Shown: piece by piece, positions 17,415 to 26,325 of the stretch
Layout of the letters: each line of letters starts with the position of its first letter
How positions within the stretch are numbered: position 1 is the first letter of the stretch
Assembly (NCBI RefSeq): GCF_016862915.1
Contig: NZ_BONW01000003.1
Span: forward strand, 1-64,000
Reading direction: 5' to 3'
DNA length: 64,000 nt
DNA from: Plantactinospora endophytica
GTDB taxonomy: Bacteria > Actinomycetota > Actinomycetes > Mycobacteriales > Micromonosporaceae
Made by a program: the position numbers and the translations under genes
Notes under the pieces: model-generated
The model's input: only the letters and a program-made list of their open reading frames with translations
Database searches by the model: none
What the model was told of the DNA's origin: nothing

Positions 17415-18929
17415 ACGGAAACTTCCCAGGTCCCACCGACCCCGCCGGCCGAGCTGCCGGGCACCCTCGGCGAGCTGCGCGCCACCGGGCACCGGTACCG
17501 GACCGTCAAGCAGGAACTCCGGGACAACCTGCTGGCCCGGCTCCGGTCCGGCGAGCCCCGCTTTCCCGGCATCGTCGGCTACGACGAGACCGTGCTCCCC
17601 GAGGTCGAGCGGGCCCTGTTGGCCGGGCACGACATGGTGCTGCTCGGCGAGCGGGGCCAGGGCAAGACCCGACTGATCCGGGCCCTGGGCCAACTCCTCG
17701 ACGAGTGGACCCCGGTGATCCGTGGCTCCGAGCTGAACGAGCATCCGATGCACCCGCTGACCCCGGCCTCCCGCCGATCGGTGGAGGAGGCCGGCGACGC
17801 GCTGCCGATCGGCTGGCTGCACCGGTCGATGCGGTACGGCGAGAAGCTCGCCACCCCGGACACCAGTGTCGGCGACCTGGTCGGTGACGTCGACCCGATC
17901 CGGGTGGCCCAGGGGCGTACCCTCGGCGACCCGGAGACGATCCACTTCGGGCTGGTACCCCGGACCAACCGGGGCATCTTCGCCGTCAACGAGCTGCCCG
18001 ACCTGGCCGAGCGGATCCAGGTGGCGCTGCTCAACGTGCTGGAGGAACGGGACATCCAGGTACGCGGCTACCAGCTCCGGCTGCCGCTGGACCTGCTGCT
18101 GGTGGCGAGCGCCAACCCGGAGGACTACACCAACCGGGGGCGGATCATCACCCCGCTCAAGGACCGGTTCGGCGCCGAGATCCGTACCCACTACCCGCTC
18201 GACCTGGAGCTGGAGCTGGAGCTGATCCGGCAGGAGGCGGCGCTGGTCGCGGCCGTGCCGGAGCACGTACTGGAGGTGCTGGCCCGGTTCGCCCGGGCGG
18301 TACGCGAGTCCCCGGCCGTCGACCCGCGCTCGGGTGTCTCGGCGCGGTTCGCCATCGCCGCCGCCGAGACCGTCTCGGCCGCCGCGCTGCGCCGGGCTGG
18401 ACTGCTCGGCGCCGGTGGCCCGGACGGGCAGTCGGCGGCACCGGCCGACACCGAGCCGGTGGCCCGGGTCGGTGACGCCGTCTCGGTGACCAGCACCCTG
18501 CGCGGCAAGGTCGAGTTCGAGAGCGGCGAGGAGGGCCGGGAGATCGAGATCCTCGGTCACCTGCTCCGGACCGCCACCGCCGAGACCTTCCGGGCCCGGC
18601 TGGCCGGGTTGGACGTCTCCGGCTTCACCGCACTGGTCGCCGACGGTGCGATCGTCGAGACCGGCGAACTGGTCGGCCCGACCGAGCTGCTCCGGCAGGT
18701 CGGCACCGTACCGGGGCTGGCCAAGGCACTGGACCGGCTCGGGCTCGGCGACGCGCCCACCCCGGCCGAGGCGGCGGCCGGGATCGAGTTCGTCCTCGAA
18801 GGGCTGCACCTGACCCGGCGGCTGGCCAAGGACGTGACCGACGAGGGACGTACCCGCTACGGCGGGCGCAGCCCCGACGGTGGCCGCGGCCCCGGTGAGC
18901 GCTCGGCCCGCGACGACGACCGGGCCTGA
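17412..18929 (+). CDS. MoxR-type AAA+ ATPase (magnesium-chelatase-like)
   Basis: A 505-residue cytoplasmic ATPase. Walker A is GERGQGKT at 79-86. The Walker B region is IFAVNELPDL (about 190), sensor 1 is LLVASANPED and the arginine-finger region is PLKDRFGAEI. An insert after Walker A (about 110-160) and a helical C-terminal half distinguish it from short MoxR proteins; it resembles the long form paired with VWA proteins in actinobacteria (the mycobacterial Rv0958/Rv0959 pair comes to mind). It is followed two bases later by the VWA gene. Such pairs act together in assembling or remodelling protein complexes. Confidence 0.87.
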   Translation: MTETSQVPPTPPAELPGTLGELRATGHRYRTVKQELRDNLLARLRSGEPRFPGIVGYDETVLPEVERALLAGHDMVLLGERGQGKTRLIRALGQLLDEWTPVIRGSELNEHPMHPLTPASRRSVEEAGDALPIGWLHRSMRYGEKLATPDTSVGDLVGDVDPIRVAQGRTLGDPETIHFGLVPRTNRGIFAVNELPDLAERIQVALLNVLEERDIQVRGYQLRLPLDLLLVASANPEDYTNRGRIITPLKDRFGAEIRTHYPLDLELELELIRQEAALVAAVPEHVLEVLARFARAVRESPAVDPRSGVSARFAIAAAETVSAAALRRAGLLGAGGPDGQSAAPADTEPVARVGDAVSVTSTLRGKVEFESGEEGREIEILGHLLRTATAETFRARLAGLDVSGFTALVADGAIVETGELVGPTELLRQVGTVPGLAKALDRLGLGDAPTPAEAAAGIEFVLEGLHLTRRLAKDVTDEGRTRYGGRSPDGGRGPGERSARDDDRA

Positions 18930-18931
18930 TC

Positions 18932-20893
18932 GTGGCCGGCGGAAACCGCTTCCGGTACGGCTCCTGGCGCGGCGGCCCCGACCCGCTCGCCCCGCCGTAC
19001 GACGTCCGGGCCGCGGTCGACTCGGTCGGCGCGGAGGTGCTGGCCGGCGGCAGCCTGCGGGAGGCGCTGCGCAACCTGCTGCGGCGCGGGCCGCAGGGGC
19101 GGCGCGGCCTGGACGACCTGGCCGCCCGGGCCCGGCGGATGCGCCGGGACGCGCTGCGCCGGGGTGACCTGGACGGTGCGGTGACCCGGGCTCGGGCCCT
19201 GCTCGACCAGGCGCTCGCCGCCGAGCGCGACGAGCTGCGCGGCCGGGACGACGACAACGCCCGGTTCGCCGAGGCGGTGCTGGACAACCTGCCGTCGTCG
19301 ACCGCGCGGGCGGTGGAGGAACTCTCCGGCTACGAGTGGGCCAGCGACGAGGCGCGGGCCGCCTACCAGCAGATTCTCGACGGGCTGCGCCGGGACGTGC
19401 TGGAGCAGCGGTTCAGCGGGCTGCGCGACGCGATGCGGGGCGCTGCCGATCCGCGCGCCCAGCACCAGCTCTCGGAGATGCTGCGCGACCTGAACGACCT
19501 GCTGGCCCGGCACGACCGGGGCGAGGACACCACCGACGCGTTCGCCGAGTTCATGCGGCGGCACGGCGAGTTCTTCCCGGAGCAGCCGGAAACGGTGGAG
19601 GAGTTGGTCGACGCGCTGGCCCGGCGGGCCGCCGCCGGGGAGCGGCTGATGCGCTCGCTCTCCCCGGCCCAGCGCGAGGAGCTGTCCCGGCTGATGGAGT
19701 CGTCGCTCGGCCCGGAACTGGCCGGGCAGCTCTCCGCACTCGACGCCAACCTTCGCTCGCTCCGCCCCGACCTGGCCTGGGACCGCCGGGAGCGGGTCCG
19801 GGGCGACCAGCCGCTCGGCTACGGCGAGGCGGCCGGGGCGCTCGGCGAGATCGCCGACCTGGACGACCTGCTGGACCAGCTCGGCCAGGAGCATCCGGGG
19901 GCGACCCTGGACGACATCGACGTGGAGTCGGTGCAACGCAACCTGGGCCGGGACGCCGCCGACGACGTACGCCGGCTGCGCGAGCTGGAGCGGGAGCTGC
20001 GCCGGCAGGGCTGGGTCACCCGGGACGCCGAAGGGCTGACCCTGAGCCCGAAGGCTCTGCGCCGGCTCGGCGGTACCGCCCTGCGGCGGATCTTCGCCGA
20101 GCTGCGGTCCGGTCGGCAGGGGCAGCACGACCTGCGGTCGGCCGGTGCCGCCGGAGAGGTGACCGGCGCGTCCCGCCCCTGGGAGTACGGCGACGAGCAG
20201 CCGCTCGACGTGGTGCGTACGCTCGGCCGGGCGGTCCGGCGTGGTGGTGCCGGGGTGCCGGTGGCGCTGGCGGTCGAGGACTTCGAGGTGGTGGAGACCG
20301 AGCGGCGGGCCTCGGCGGCGGTGGCGCTCTGTGTCGACCTCTCCTTCTCGATGATCTCGGAGGGCCGCTGGGGGCCGATGAAGCAGACCGCGTTGGCGCT
20401 GTCGCACCTGGTCGCCACGAGGTTCCCGCAGGACGCCTTGCAGATCATCGGCTTCGGCCGGGAGGCGATGCCGCTGACCCAGCAGGAGTTGGCCGGGGTG
20501 GAGCCGGACATGGTGCAGGGCACCAACCTGCAACACGCGCTGATGCTGGCCGGCCGGCACCTGCGCCGGCACTCCGGCTCCGAGCCGGTGGTGCTGGTGG
20601 TGACCGACGGCGAGCCGACCGCACACCTGGATCCGGAGTACGGCGGAGGGGTGTTCAACTGGCCGTCGCTGCCGGAGACGATCCAGTTGACGGTGGCCGA
20701 GGTGGACAAGCTGACCCGGTACGGCGCCACGATGAACCTGTTCATGCTCGGCGAGGATCCCGGGCTGCGCCGGTTCGTCGACGCGGTGGCCCGGCGCAGC
20801 GGCGGCCGGGTCTTCACCCCGGAGCTCGACGACCTCGGCGAGTACGTCGTCTCCGACTACCTGCGGGCCCGGCGCGGCCGACGCGGTCGCTGA
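18932..20893 (+). CDS. VWA-domain protein, partner of MoxR ATPase
   Basis: A 653-residue cytoplasmic protein. The first 440 residues are charged and mostly helical, with heptad-like Arg/Glu-rich stretches. The von Willebrand A domain fills about 460-640: the metal-site DLSFS is at 469-473, with TNLQHAL and VTDGEP as the other MIDAS loops. The GTG at 18932 is two bases after the ATPase stop. In related pairs the VWA protein presents a client to the ATPase. No third effector gene follows, which argues against one of the known MoxR-VWA conflict cassettes and for a housekeeping role. Confidence 0.87.
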   Translation: MAGGNRFRYGSWRGGPDPLAPPYDVRAAVDSVGAEVLAGGSLREALRNLLRRGPQGRRGLDDLAARARRMRRDALRRGDLDGAVTRARALLDQALAAERDELRGRDDDNARFAEAVLDNLPSSTARAVEELSGYEWASDEARAAYQQILDGLRRDVLEQRFSGLRDAMRGAADPRAQHQLSEMLRDLNDLLARHDRGEDTTDAFAEFMRRHGEFFPEQPETVEELVDALARRAAAGERLMRSLSPAQREELSRLMESSLGPELAGQLSALDANLRSLRPDLAWDRRERVRGDQPLGYGEAAGALGEIADLDDLLDQLGQEHPGATLDDIDVESVQRNLGRDAADDVRRLRELERELRRQGWVTRDAEGLTLSPKALRRLGGTALRRIFAELRSGRQGQHDLRSAGAAGEVTGASRPWEYGDEQPLDVVRTLGRAVRRGGAGVPVALAVEDFEVVETERRASAAVALCVDLSFSMISEGRWGPMKQTALALSHLVATRFPQDALQIIGFGREAMPLTQQELAGVEPDMVQGTNLQHALMLAGRHLRRHSGSEPVVLVVTDGEPTAHLDPEYGGGVFNWPSLPETIQLTVAEVDKLTRYGATMNLFMLGEDPGLRRFVDAVARRSGGRVFTPELDDLGEYVVSDYLRARRGRRGR

Positions 20894-20959
20894 CCCCGAT
20901 CGCGCCGGCCCGTCGGGCACAGCTCGGGCGATAACCGGGTGTACCGGGCGAACTCTTCC

Positions 20960-20975
20960 TAGACTCGGTCGAATG
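20960..20975 (+). promoter_or_regulatory. -10 box and leaderless start of the DinB-like gene
   Basis: TAGACT at 20960-20965, seven bases before the ATG at 20973, with no ribosome binding site. Confidence 0.5.
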
Positions 20976-21443
20976 GAGACGGCCGAGCTGCGCCGGGCGT
21001 ACGCGGACCTGCTCGCCGTGGTCGACGGCGGCACGTTCGGGCCGCCGCCGCCGGGGGAGTTGACCGTCGAGGAGGTGCTGGTGCACCTCGCCGCCAACGA
21101 CGAGTTGCTGGCCGAGGCGACCGAGGCGGTGCTGGCCGGCTCACCGTGGGCGTACTACGACGGGCAGTCGACGCTGCGACCGCAGGTGGACGCGATGGTG
21201 CCGCGTGACGGCCGGCTGCCGGAGTTGGCCGAGCGGCTGCGGGCCACCAGCGAGCGGCTCTGCGCACTTGTGGACCGGCTGGGGCCGGAGGCGGAGACGC
21301 CGGTCGACTCGCATCTGCGGGAGGGCTTCGAGCTGCACGTCGAGGAGTCGCTGCCGTGGGGACGGATGCTCGACATCCACGGCCGGATACACCTGCCGGC
21401 GCACCTCGGACAGTTGCGCGGTATGCGTACGGACGTCCGATAG
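20973..21443 (+). CDS. DinB-superfamily protein (maleylpyruvate-isomerase-like)
   Basis: A 156-residue four-helix protein. The segment LTVEEVLVHLAANDELLAEA carries the first histidine, and HGRIHLPAHLGQL near the C-terminus carries the pair that completes the metal site of DinB/MDMPI folds. Such proteins bind zinc or nickel and often act as thiol-dependent (mycothiol or bacillithiol) transferases or isomerases. The active role is unknown. It stands alone and is transcribed leaderlessly. Confidence 0.75.
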   Translation: METAELRRAYADLLAVVDGGTFGPPPPGELTVEEVLVHLAANDELLAEATEAVLAGSPWAYYDGQSTLRPQVDAMVPRDGRLPELAERLRATSERLCALVDRLGPEAETPVDSHLREGFELHVEESLPWGRMLDIHGRIHLPAHLGQLRGMRTDVR

Positions 21444-21532
21444 TTGCGGATGGGAGCGTTCCCATGATGCGGGACGTCATGATCTAGCGATCGCTCGCAG
21501 CATTACCTTCCTGTTAACCGATGGGAGTAAAT

Positions 21533-23104
21533 ATGTTGCGACGTCAATCTGTCGGGCGTCTCTGCCTGGCCGGCGCGGCGGCCCTGATCGCTCCGCTCGT
21601 CGCGTTCGGCACCCCGCCCGCCGCCGGCCAGCCCGCCCCGGAGCGGGCCGCGGTGGCCGCGGTGCCGCCCCTGGACGAGCTCACCGTCAGCACCACCCAG
21701 GTCGCCTTCGGTCTCCAGCGACCGACCGCCATCTACGCCCCCGACGACGGCAGCGGCCGGCTGCTGATCGCCGAGAAGCAGGGCACGATCCGGGTCTACC
21801 ACCCGGACACCGGGCTGGCCACCGCCCCACTGCTGGACATCAGGGACCGGGTCGACACCTCCGGCAACGAGCGCGGACTGCTCGGCCTGGTCACCACCTC
21901 GAACTTCAGCCAGACCCGGACCCTGTACGTCAGCTACACCGCCCTGCCCGACGGCGCCGTCACGCTCTCCCGGTTCACCCTGGGCACGGCCGGCCAGAAC
22001 CCGATCCCGCCGACCGGGGAGCAGGTGATCCTGAGCCAGCCGCACTCCGAGTTCTCCAACCACAACGGCGGGCACGTGACCATCGGCCCGGACGGTTACC
22101 TCTACTGGGGCATCGGCGACGGCGGCGGCTCGGACGACGTACTCAACTCGGGGCAGAACCTGAACACCCTGCTCGGCAAGATCCTTCGGCTGGACGTCAG
22201 CCGTTCCTGCAACGGCCGGCCGTACTGCGTACCGGCGAACAACCCGTTCGTGAACACCGCGAACGCCCGGCCGGAGATCTGGGCGTACGGGCTGCGCAAC
22301 CCGTGGAAGTTCTCGCACGATCTCGGCGGGGACGGCTCGCTCTGGATCGCCGACGTCGGCCAGGGCACCTTCGAGGAGATCGACAACGTGCCGGCGAACC
22401 AGGCCGGCGCCAACTTCGGCTGGTCCTGCCGGGAGGGTCCGCAGGTCTTCAACGCCGCCCGCTGCCAGACCGGCGCCCAGTACGTCGAGCCGGTCTACTC
22501 GTACCGCACCTCGACCGACGGCTGCGCCGTGATCGGCGGGTACGTCTACCGGGGCGACGAGTACGCCGACATCGCCGCCGGCACCTACCTGGCCACCGAC
22601 TACTGCTCCGGTACGGCGTTCGTGGTCCGGCCGCCGGCCAGCACCGGTGGGGCGTACGCCACCCGGGCGCTGACCGAGCTGACCATCCAGCCGACCAGCC
22701 TCGGCCAGGACGCCAACGGTGAGCTGTACCTGGTCAACGACCTGCCGGGCCAACTACACAAGATCCAGTTCGGCACCACCGCCCCGCCGGCCGCCTGTCG
22801 GATCGCGTACCGGGTCGACCAGCAGTGGGGGACCGGCTTCAACGCCACCGTCACGGTGACCAACACCGGTACCCAGCCGGTCAGCGGCTGGACGGTGAGC
22901 TGGACCTGGCCCGCCGCACAGCGGGCCGGCTCGTTCTACAGCGCCCGGGGCAGCCAGTCCGGCGCGGTGGTGACCGCGCAGAACGCCAACTGGAACGGGA
23001 ACATCCCGGCCGGCGGCACGGTCCAGTTCAGCTTCCTCGCCTCGAACACCGGCCCGAACCCGGCCCCGACCGCCTTCACCCTCAACGGCAACACCTGCGC
23101 CTGA
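21533..23104 (+). CDS. Secreted PQQ-type sugar dehydrogenase with family-2 cellulose-binding module
   Basis: A 523-residue exported protein. Residues 1-33 are a signal peptide (LRRQSVGRLCLAGAAALIAP...). The six-bladed glucose/sorbosone-dehydrogenase propeller runs from about 45 to 415; NERGLLGLV and HNGGHVTIGPDGYLYWGIGDGG hold the calcium and PQQ site residues expected for the family. A carbohydrate-binding module 2 follows at about 423-523, with GWTVSWTWP and NANWNGNIPAGG as landmarks and cysteines at both ends. The ATG at 21533 follows GGGAG. Dehydrogenase fused to CBM2 suggests oxidation of sugars on plant cell walls. It ends at a strong hairpin. Confidence 0.88.
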   Translation: MLRRQSVGRLCLAGAAALIAPLVAFGTPPAAGQPAPERAAVAAVPPLDELTVSTTQVAFGLQRPTAIYAPDDGSGRLLIAEKQGTIRVYHPDTGLATAPLLDIRDRVDTSGNERGLLGLVTTSNFSQTRTLYVSYTALPDGAVTLSRFTLGTAGQNPIPPTGEQVILSQPHSEFSNHNGGHVTIGPDGYLYWGIGDGGGSDDVLNSGQNLNTLLGKILRLDVSRSCNGRPYCVPANNPFVNTANARPEIWAYGLRNPWKFSHDLGGDGSLWIADVGQGTFEEIDNVPANQAGANFGWSCREGPQVFNAARCQTGAQYVEPVYSYRTSTDGCAVIGGYVYRGDEYADIAAGTYLATDYCSGTAFVVRPPASTGGAYATRALTELTIQPTSLGQDANGELYLVNDLPGQLHKIQFGTTAPPAACRIAYRVDQQWGTGFNATVTVTNTGTQPVSGWTVSWTWPAAQRAGSFYSARGSQSGAVVTAQNANWNGNIPAGGTVQFSFLASNTGPNPAPTAFTLNGNTCA

Positions 23105-23212
23105 CCGCCTGCGCGGTCGACGGCACCACCTGTGCCGGACGGCCGGCAGTCCGGCCGCAGCAGCCGGGTCTGAGCGCCTGCACCCGAACGGCAACACGGT
23201 CGCCTGACCGCC
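23071..23212 (+). repeat. Degenerate duplicate of the CBM2 gene tail
   Basis: The end of the dehydrogenase gene (23071-23107, CGCCTTCACCCTCAACGGCA and onward to the stop) is followed by a second, decayed version at 23172-23212, with GAACGGCAACAC and CGCCTGACCGCC conserved. An intermediate GGCACCACCTGTGCC segment lies at 23121-23135. It looks like residue of recombination between CBM2 genes, which share these tails. Confidence 0.45.
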
Positions 23213-23254
23213 GAAGCCCGCGATCCGGCGACCCCGGAGCCGGGAACCGGAATC

Positions 23255-23289
23255 CGGAGGGGCCCCGCCGCACCAGCGGGGCCCCTCCG
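23255..23289. terminator. Bidirectional hairpin terminator
   Basis: A perfect 14-bp, very GC-rich stem (23255-23268 with 23276-23289) and a seven-base loop, directly abutting the minus-strand stop codon at 23290. It separates the convergent dehydrogenase and GlxA-type regulator genes. Confidence 0.85.
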
Positions 23290-24318
23290 CTACGCCTGCC
23301 CCGGCTCGCCGGTCCCGGCCTCCGCCCGGGGCGGCCGGAAGGTCCGGCGGTAGGCGGACGGGGGTACCCCGATCCGCTGGTGGAGCTGCTGCCGCAGGGT
23401 GGCGGCGGTGCCGAAGCCGGAGCGCCGGGCGACCTGGTCGACGCCGAGATCGGTGGTCTCCAGCAGCAGTCGGGCGTGGTCGGTGCGCTGCCGCAGCAGC
23501 CACTGCGCCGGACTGAGTCCGGTCTCCTCGCGGAAACGGCGGGTGAAGGTCCGTACGCTCATGCTCGCGTGCGCGGCCATCTGCGGCAGGGTCAGCGGCT
23601 CGTGCAGCCGGTGCTGGATCCAGTCCCGGGTCCGGCCGGTACCGCTGTCGGCCGCCTCCGGCAGCGGCCGTTCGATGTACTGCGACTGCCCGCCGTCCCG
23701 CCAGGACGGCACCACGCAGCGCCGGGCCGACCGGTTGGCCACCCCGCTGCCGTGGTCCCGCCGGATGACGTGCAGGCACAGGTCGAGTCCGGCCGCCACC
23801 CCGGCCGAGGTGAGCAGGTCGCCGTCGTCGACGAAGAGCACCTCCGGATCGAGCCGGACGGCCGGGTGGAACCGGCGGAACCGGTTGGCGTACGCCCAGT
23901 GCGTGGTGGCGGGTCGGCCGTCCAGCAGCCCGGCGGCGGCGAGTACGAACGCCCCGGTGCAGATGGACATGATGCGTACGCCCCGCTCGTGCGCCTGGCG
24001 CAGCGCCGCGCCGATCTCCGGGTCGACGGTGCCCTCGGTCAGCGCCGATCCGCCGTGTACCCCGGGCACCACGATGGTGTCGGCGTCGGCCAGGATCTCC
24101 AGCCCGTGCTCGGGCAGCACCTGGAAGCCGGCGCTGCTGCGTACCGGCAGTCCGCCGGGGGTGCAGACGTCGACCGCGTAGAAGTGCTGGTCCCGGGCGT
24201 CCCGGGCGGTGCCGAAGACCTGGGACGGGGTGCCGAGGTCGAGCCCGACCACCGAGTCGAGGGCGAGCACGACGACCCGGTGCGGCCGGGACGGTGCCGG
24301 CCGAGTGATGGTGGCCAC
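23290..24318 (-). CDS. GlxA-like AraC-family transcriptional regulator
   Basis: A 342-residue regulator. A DJ-1/PfpI domain fills about 10-180 (VVLALDSVVGLDLGTPSQVF, the nucleophile-elbow-like ICTGAFVLAAAGLLDGR). An AraC helix-turn-helix pair occupies about 225-325 (LTLPQMAAHASMSVRTFTRRF and GVDQVARRSGFGTAATLRQQ). The start GTG at 24316-24318 follows GGAG. It is divergent from the MFS gene across about 100 bases, the usual layout where the regulator controls the transporter. The amidase domain in such regulators senses rather than catalyses. Confidence 0.9.
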   Translation of the reverse strand: MATITRPAPSRPHRVVVLALDSVVGLDLGTPSQVFGTARDARDQHFYAVDVCTPGGLPVRSSAGFQVLPEHGLEILADADTIVVPGVHGGSALTEGTVDPEIGAALRQAHERGVRIMSICTGAFVLAAAGLLDGRPATTHWAYANRFRRFHPAVRLDPEVLFVDDGDLLTSAGVAAGLDLCLHVIRRDHGSGVANRSARRCVVPSWRDGGQSQYIERPLPEAADSGTGRTRDWIQHRLHEPLTLPQMAAHASMSVRTFTRRFREETGLSPAQWLLRQRTDHARLLLETTDLGVDQVARRSGFGTAATLRQQLHQRIGVPPSAYRRTFRPPRAEAGTGEPGQA

Positions 24319-24414
24319 ACGCTGCTCCGTTCTCCCGTGCTGTTGGCCCAATTCTTGCGCATCATGGCTGTCCGGCCACTCGTCCGGGTCCCGGTCGGCC
24401 CGCAGACTCGTCGG

Positions 24415-25725
24415 GTGAGCCTTCGCCGCCTGCATCCCGCCTGGGTGGTGGCCGCCGTCGCGTTCGTCGCGCTGGTCGGCGCCGCCGGGTTCCGCGCTAC
24501 CCCGTCCGTGCTGCTGCACCCGCTGCACGAGGAGTTCGGCTGGCCGCTGGCCACCATCTCCGTCGCGGTCTCGGTCAACCTGCTGCTGTTCGGGCTGACC
24601 GCGCCGTTCGCCGCCGCTCTGATGGACCGGTTCGGCATCCGGCGGGTGGTCGCCGCCGCGCTGACCCTGGTCGCCGCCGGCAGCGGGCTGACCGTCTTCA
24701 TGCGTACCAGCGCGGAACTGATCCTCTGCTGGGGCGTACTGGTCGGGCTGGGTACCGGGTCGATGGCGCTCGCCTTCGTGGCCACGGTCACCGGGCGGTG
24801 GTTCGTGCACCGCCGGGGACTGGTCACCGGAGTGCTCACCGCCGGTGGGGCCGCCGGGCAACTCGTCTTCCTGCCGCTGCTGGCGAACCTGGTCGAGGCG
24901 TACGGGTGGCGCACTGCCGCGCTGGTGGTGGCCGGGTCGGCGCTGGCCGTCGTACCCCTGGTGGTGTGGCTGCTGCGGGACCACCCGGCGGATCTCGGCC
25001 TGCCGCCGTACGGCGCGACCGAGGTCGTGCCGGCACCGCCCCGGACCGGCGGCGCGGCCTCCCGGGCGGTACGCGCGCTCCGCACGGCGGCCCGGACCCC
25101 GGCGTTCTGGCTGCTCGCCGGAGGTTTCGCGATCTGTGGCGCCTCGACGAACGGCCTGGTCGGCACACACTTCATCCCGGCCGCGCACGACCACGGGATG
25201 ACCGAGACCACCGCCGCCGGCCTGCTCGCCCTGGTCGGGCTCTTCGACATCGCCGGCACCGTGGCGTCGGGCTGGCTGACCGACCGGTTCGACAGCCGGG
25301 TGCTGCTGGCGGTCTACTACGCGCTGCGCGGGGCGTCGCTGTTGGTGCTGCCGAGCCTCTTCGCCGACTCGCTGCGGCCGAACATGCTGGTCTTCGTGAT
25401 CTTCTACGGGCTGGACTGGATCGCCACCGTCCCGCCGACGGTCGCGCTCTGTCGGGAGTACTTCGGGGCCGACGCCGCCGTGGTGTTCGGCTGGGTCTTC
25501 GCCGCGCACCAGGTCGGCGCGGCGATCGCCGCCACCGGCGCCGGGCTGGTCCGGGACCAGCTCGGCAACTACGACCTGGCCTGGTACGCCGCCGGAGCGC
25601 TCTGCGCCGTCGCGGCGGTCTTCTCGATCCTGTTGCGGCGCCGCCCCGGCCGGACCACAGAGCCGGCCGCCCCGGCTGCCCCGCTCGCCGGCCGCTCCGA
25701 GGCGGCGGCAGCACCGGCCGGCTGA
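24415..25725 (+). CDS. MFS transporter
   Basis: A 436-residue integral membrane transporter with 12 predicted helices. The loop-2 motif FAAALMDRFGIRRVVA (about 60-75) and its counterpart WLTDRFDSRVLLA in the second half mark the two six-helix repeats. The Pro/Ala-rich C-terminus is cytoplasmic. The GTG at 24415 lies six bases after CAGACT and opens close to helix 1; the ATG at 24364 would add 17 residues. Sequence style fits the monocarboxylate/oxalate-formate group. Its substrate is unknown and it is probably under the divergent GlxA-type regulator. Confidence 0.82.
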   Translation: MSLRRLHPAWVVAAVAFVALVGAAGFRATPSVLLHPLHEEFGWPLATISVAVSVNLLLFGLTAPFAAALMDRFGIRRVVAAALTLVAAGSGLTVFMRTSAELILCWGVLVGLGTGSMALAFVATVTGRWFVHRRGLVTGVLTAGGAAGQLVFLPLLANLVEAYGWRTAALVVAGSALAVVPLVVWLLRDHPADLGLPPYGATEVVPAPPRTGGAASRAVRALRTAARTPAFWLLAGGFAICGASTNGLVGTHFIPAAHDHGMTETTAAGLLALVGLFDIAGTVASGWLTDRFDSRVLLAVYYALRGASLLVLPSLFADSLRPNMLVFVIFYGLDWIATVPPTVALCREYFGADAAVVFGWVFAAHQVGAAIAATGAGLVRDQLGNYDLAWYAAGALCAVAAVFSILLRRRPGRTTEPAAPAAPLAGRSEAAAAPAG

Positions 25726-25777
25726 CCGGTCGCCGGCAGCACCCGAAGTCACTCCCGTCTGCCGACGGCGGGTAGGT

Positions 25778-25848
25778 TGTCGGCAGGCTGACCGGGCAGT
25801 GTCGGCAACCCGACAGGTAATTACTCATAGTTACGACACCATTACTCT
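25778..25848 (+). promoter_or_regulatory. Promoter/operator region of the EACC1-caspase-chaperonin cassette
   Basis: Two direct repeats TGTCGGCA at 25778-25785 and 25800-25807, 22 bases (about two helical turns) apart. The second lies in the inverted repeat GTCGG-CAAC-CCGAC (25801-25814). After it comes an AT-rich stretch unlike the surroundings (25818-25848). No ribosome binding site precedes the ATG at 25849, so translation is probably leaderless or nearly so. Binding of a dimeric repressor is a reasonable inference. Confidence 0.5.
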
Positions 25849-26325
25849 ATGAATGGTGGTCCGCTCACTCTGGTGGTTTCCGGGCCGGTTCCCGGCAGCG
25901 CGCGTGGCGACGCGGAATCCGCCTCCGCGCTGGCCCGGGAACTGCACACCCGGACGATCCTGCACGTCGCCCGGCCCGGTGTCGACGACCCGGCCCCACC
26001 GTTCAGCCCTGACGAGCGATCCGAACCCGACGAACAGCAGGCCGAACCCGGCGGCTCCGGCACCAGCCTGCTCGGCCGCAAGGGCGGCGGCGTCGGCTCC
26101 ATGGCCGAACTGGTGGTCACCGGCCTCTTCTCGGCCACCACCGTCGCCGCGCTCGCCCAGGTCGCGGTCGCCTTCGTCGCGCGCGGCGCCGCCCGCCGGA
26201 TCACCCTCCGGGACGGCCGGCGCACCCTGACCATCACCGCGCCCAGCGAGGACACCGAGCAGATGGTGGTCGAGTGGCTCGGCGTACCACCGACGCAGAG
26301 CGGCACCGGCTCCGGTGCGGATTAA
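25849..26325 (+). CDS. EACC1-type small protein (effector-associated constant component)
   Basis: A 158-residue protein. Residues 1-80 include a short N-terminal strand (LTLVVSGPVPG) and an acidic, disordered linker (SPDERSEPDEQQAEPGG). Residues 90-150 are the conserved part: a hydrophobic helix (MAELVVTGLFSATTVAALAQVAV) that may dip into a membrane, then RRITLRDGRRTLTITAPSEDTEQ and VVEWLG. I recognise this as the EACC1 family described next to conflict-system effectors in actinomycetes and other multicellular bacteria. Its stop overlaps the caspase-chaperonin start by 11 bases, so the two are coupled. Family call is good; biochemical role unknown. Confidence 0.65.
   Translation: MNGGPLTLVVSGPVPGSARGDAESASALARELHTRTILHVARPGVDDPAPPFSPDERSEPDEQQAEPGGSGTSLLGRKGGGVGSMAELVVTGLFSATTVAALAQVAVAFVARGAARRITLRDGRRTLTITAPSEDTEQMVVEWLGVPPTQSGTGSGAD

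Noticed and set aside
17412-20893. MoxR-VWA pair as a MoxR-VWA-associated conflict system
   Set aside because: The required third component (a VMAP-type protein with effector) is missing; the pair matches a widespread actinobacterial housekeeping arrangement.
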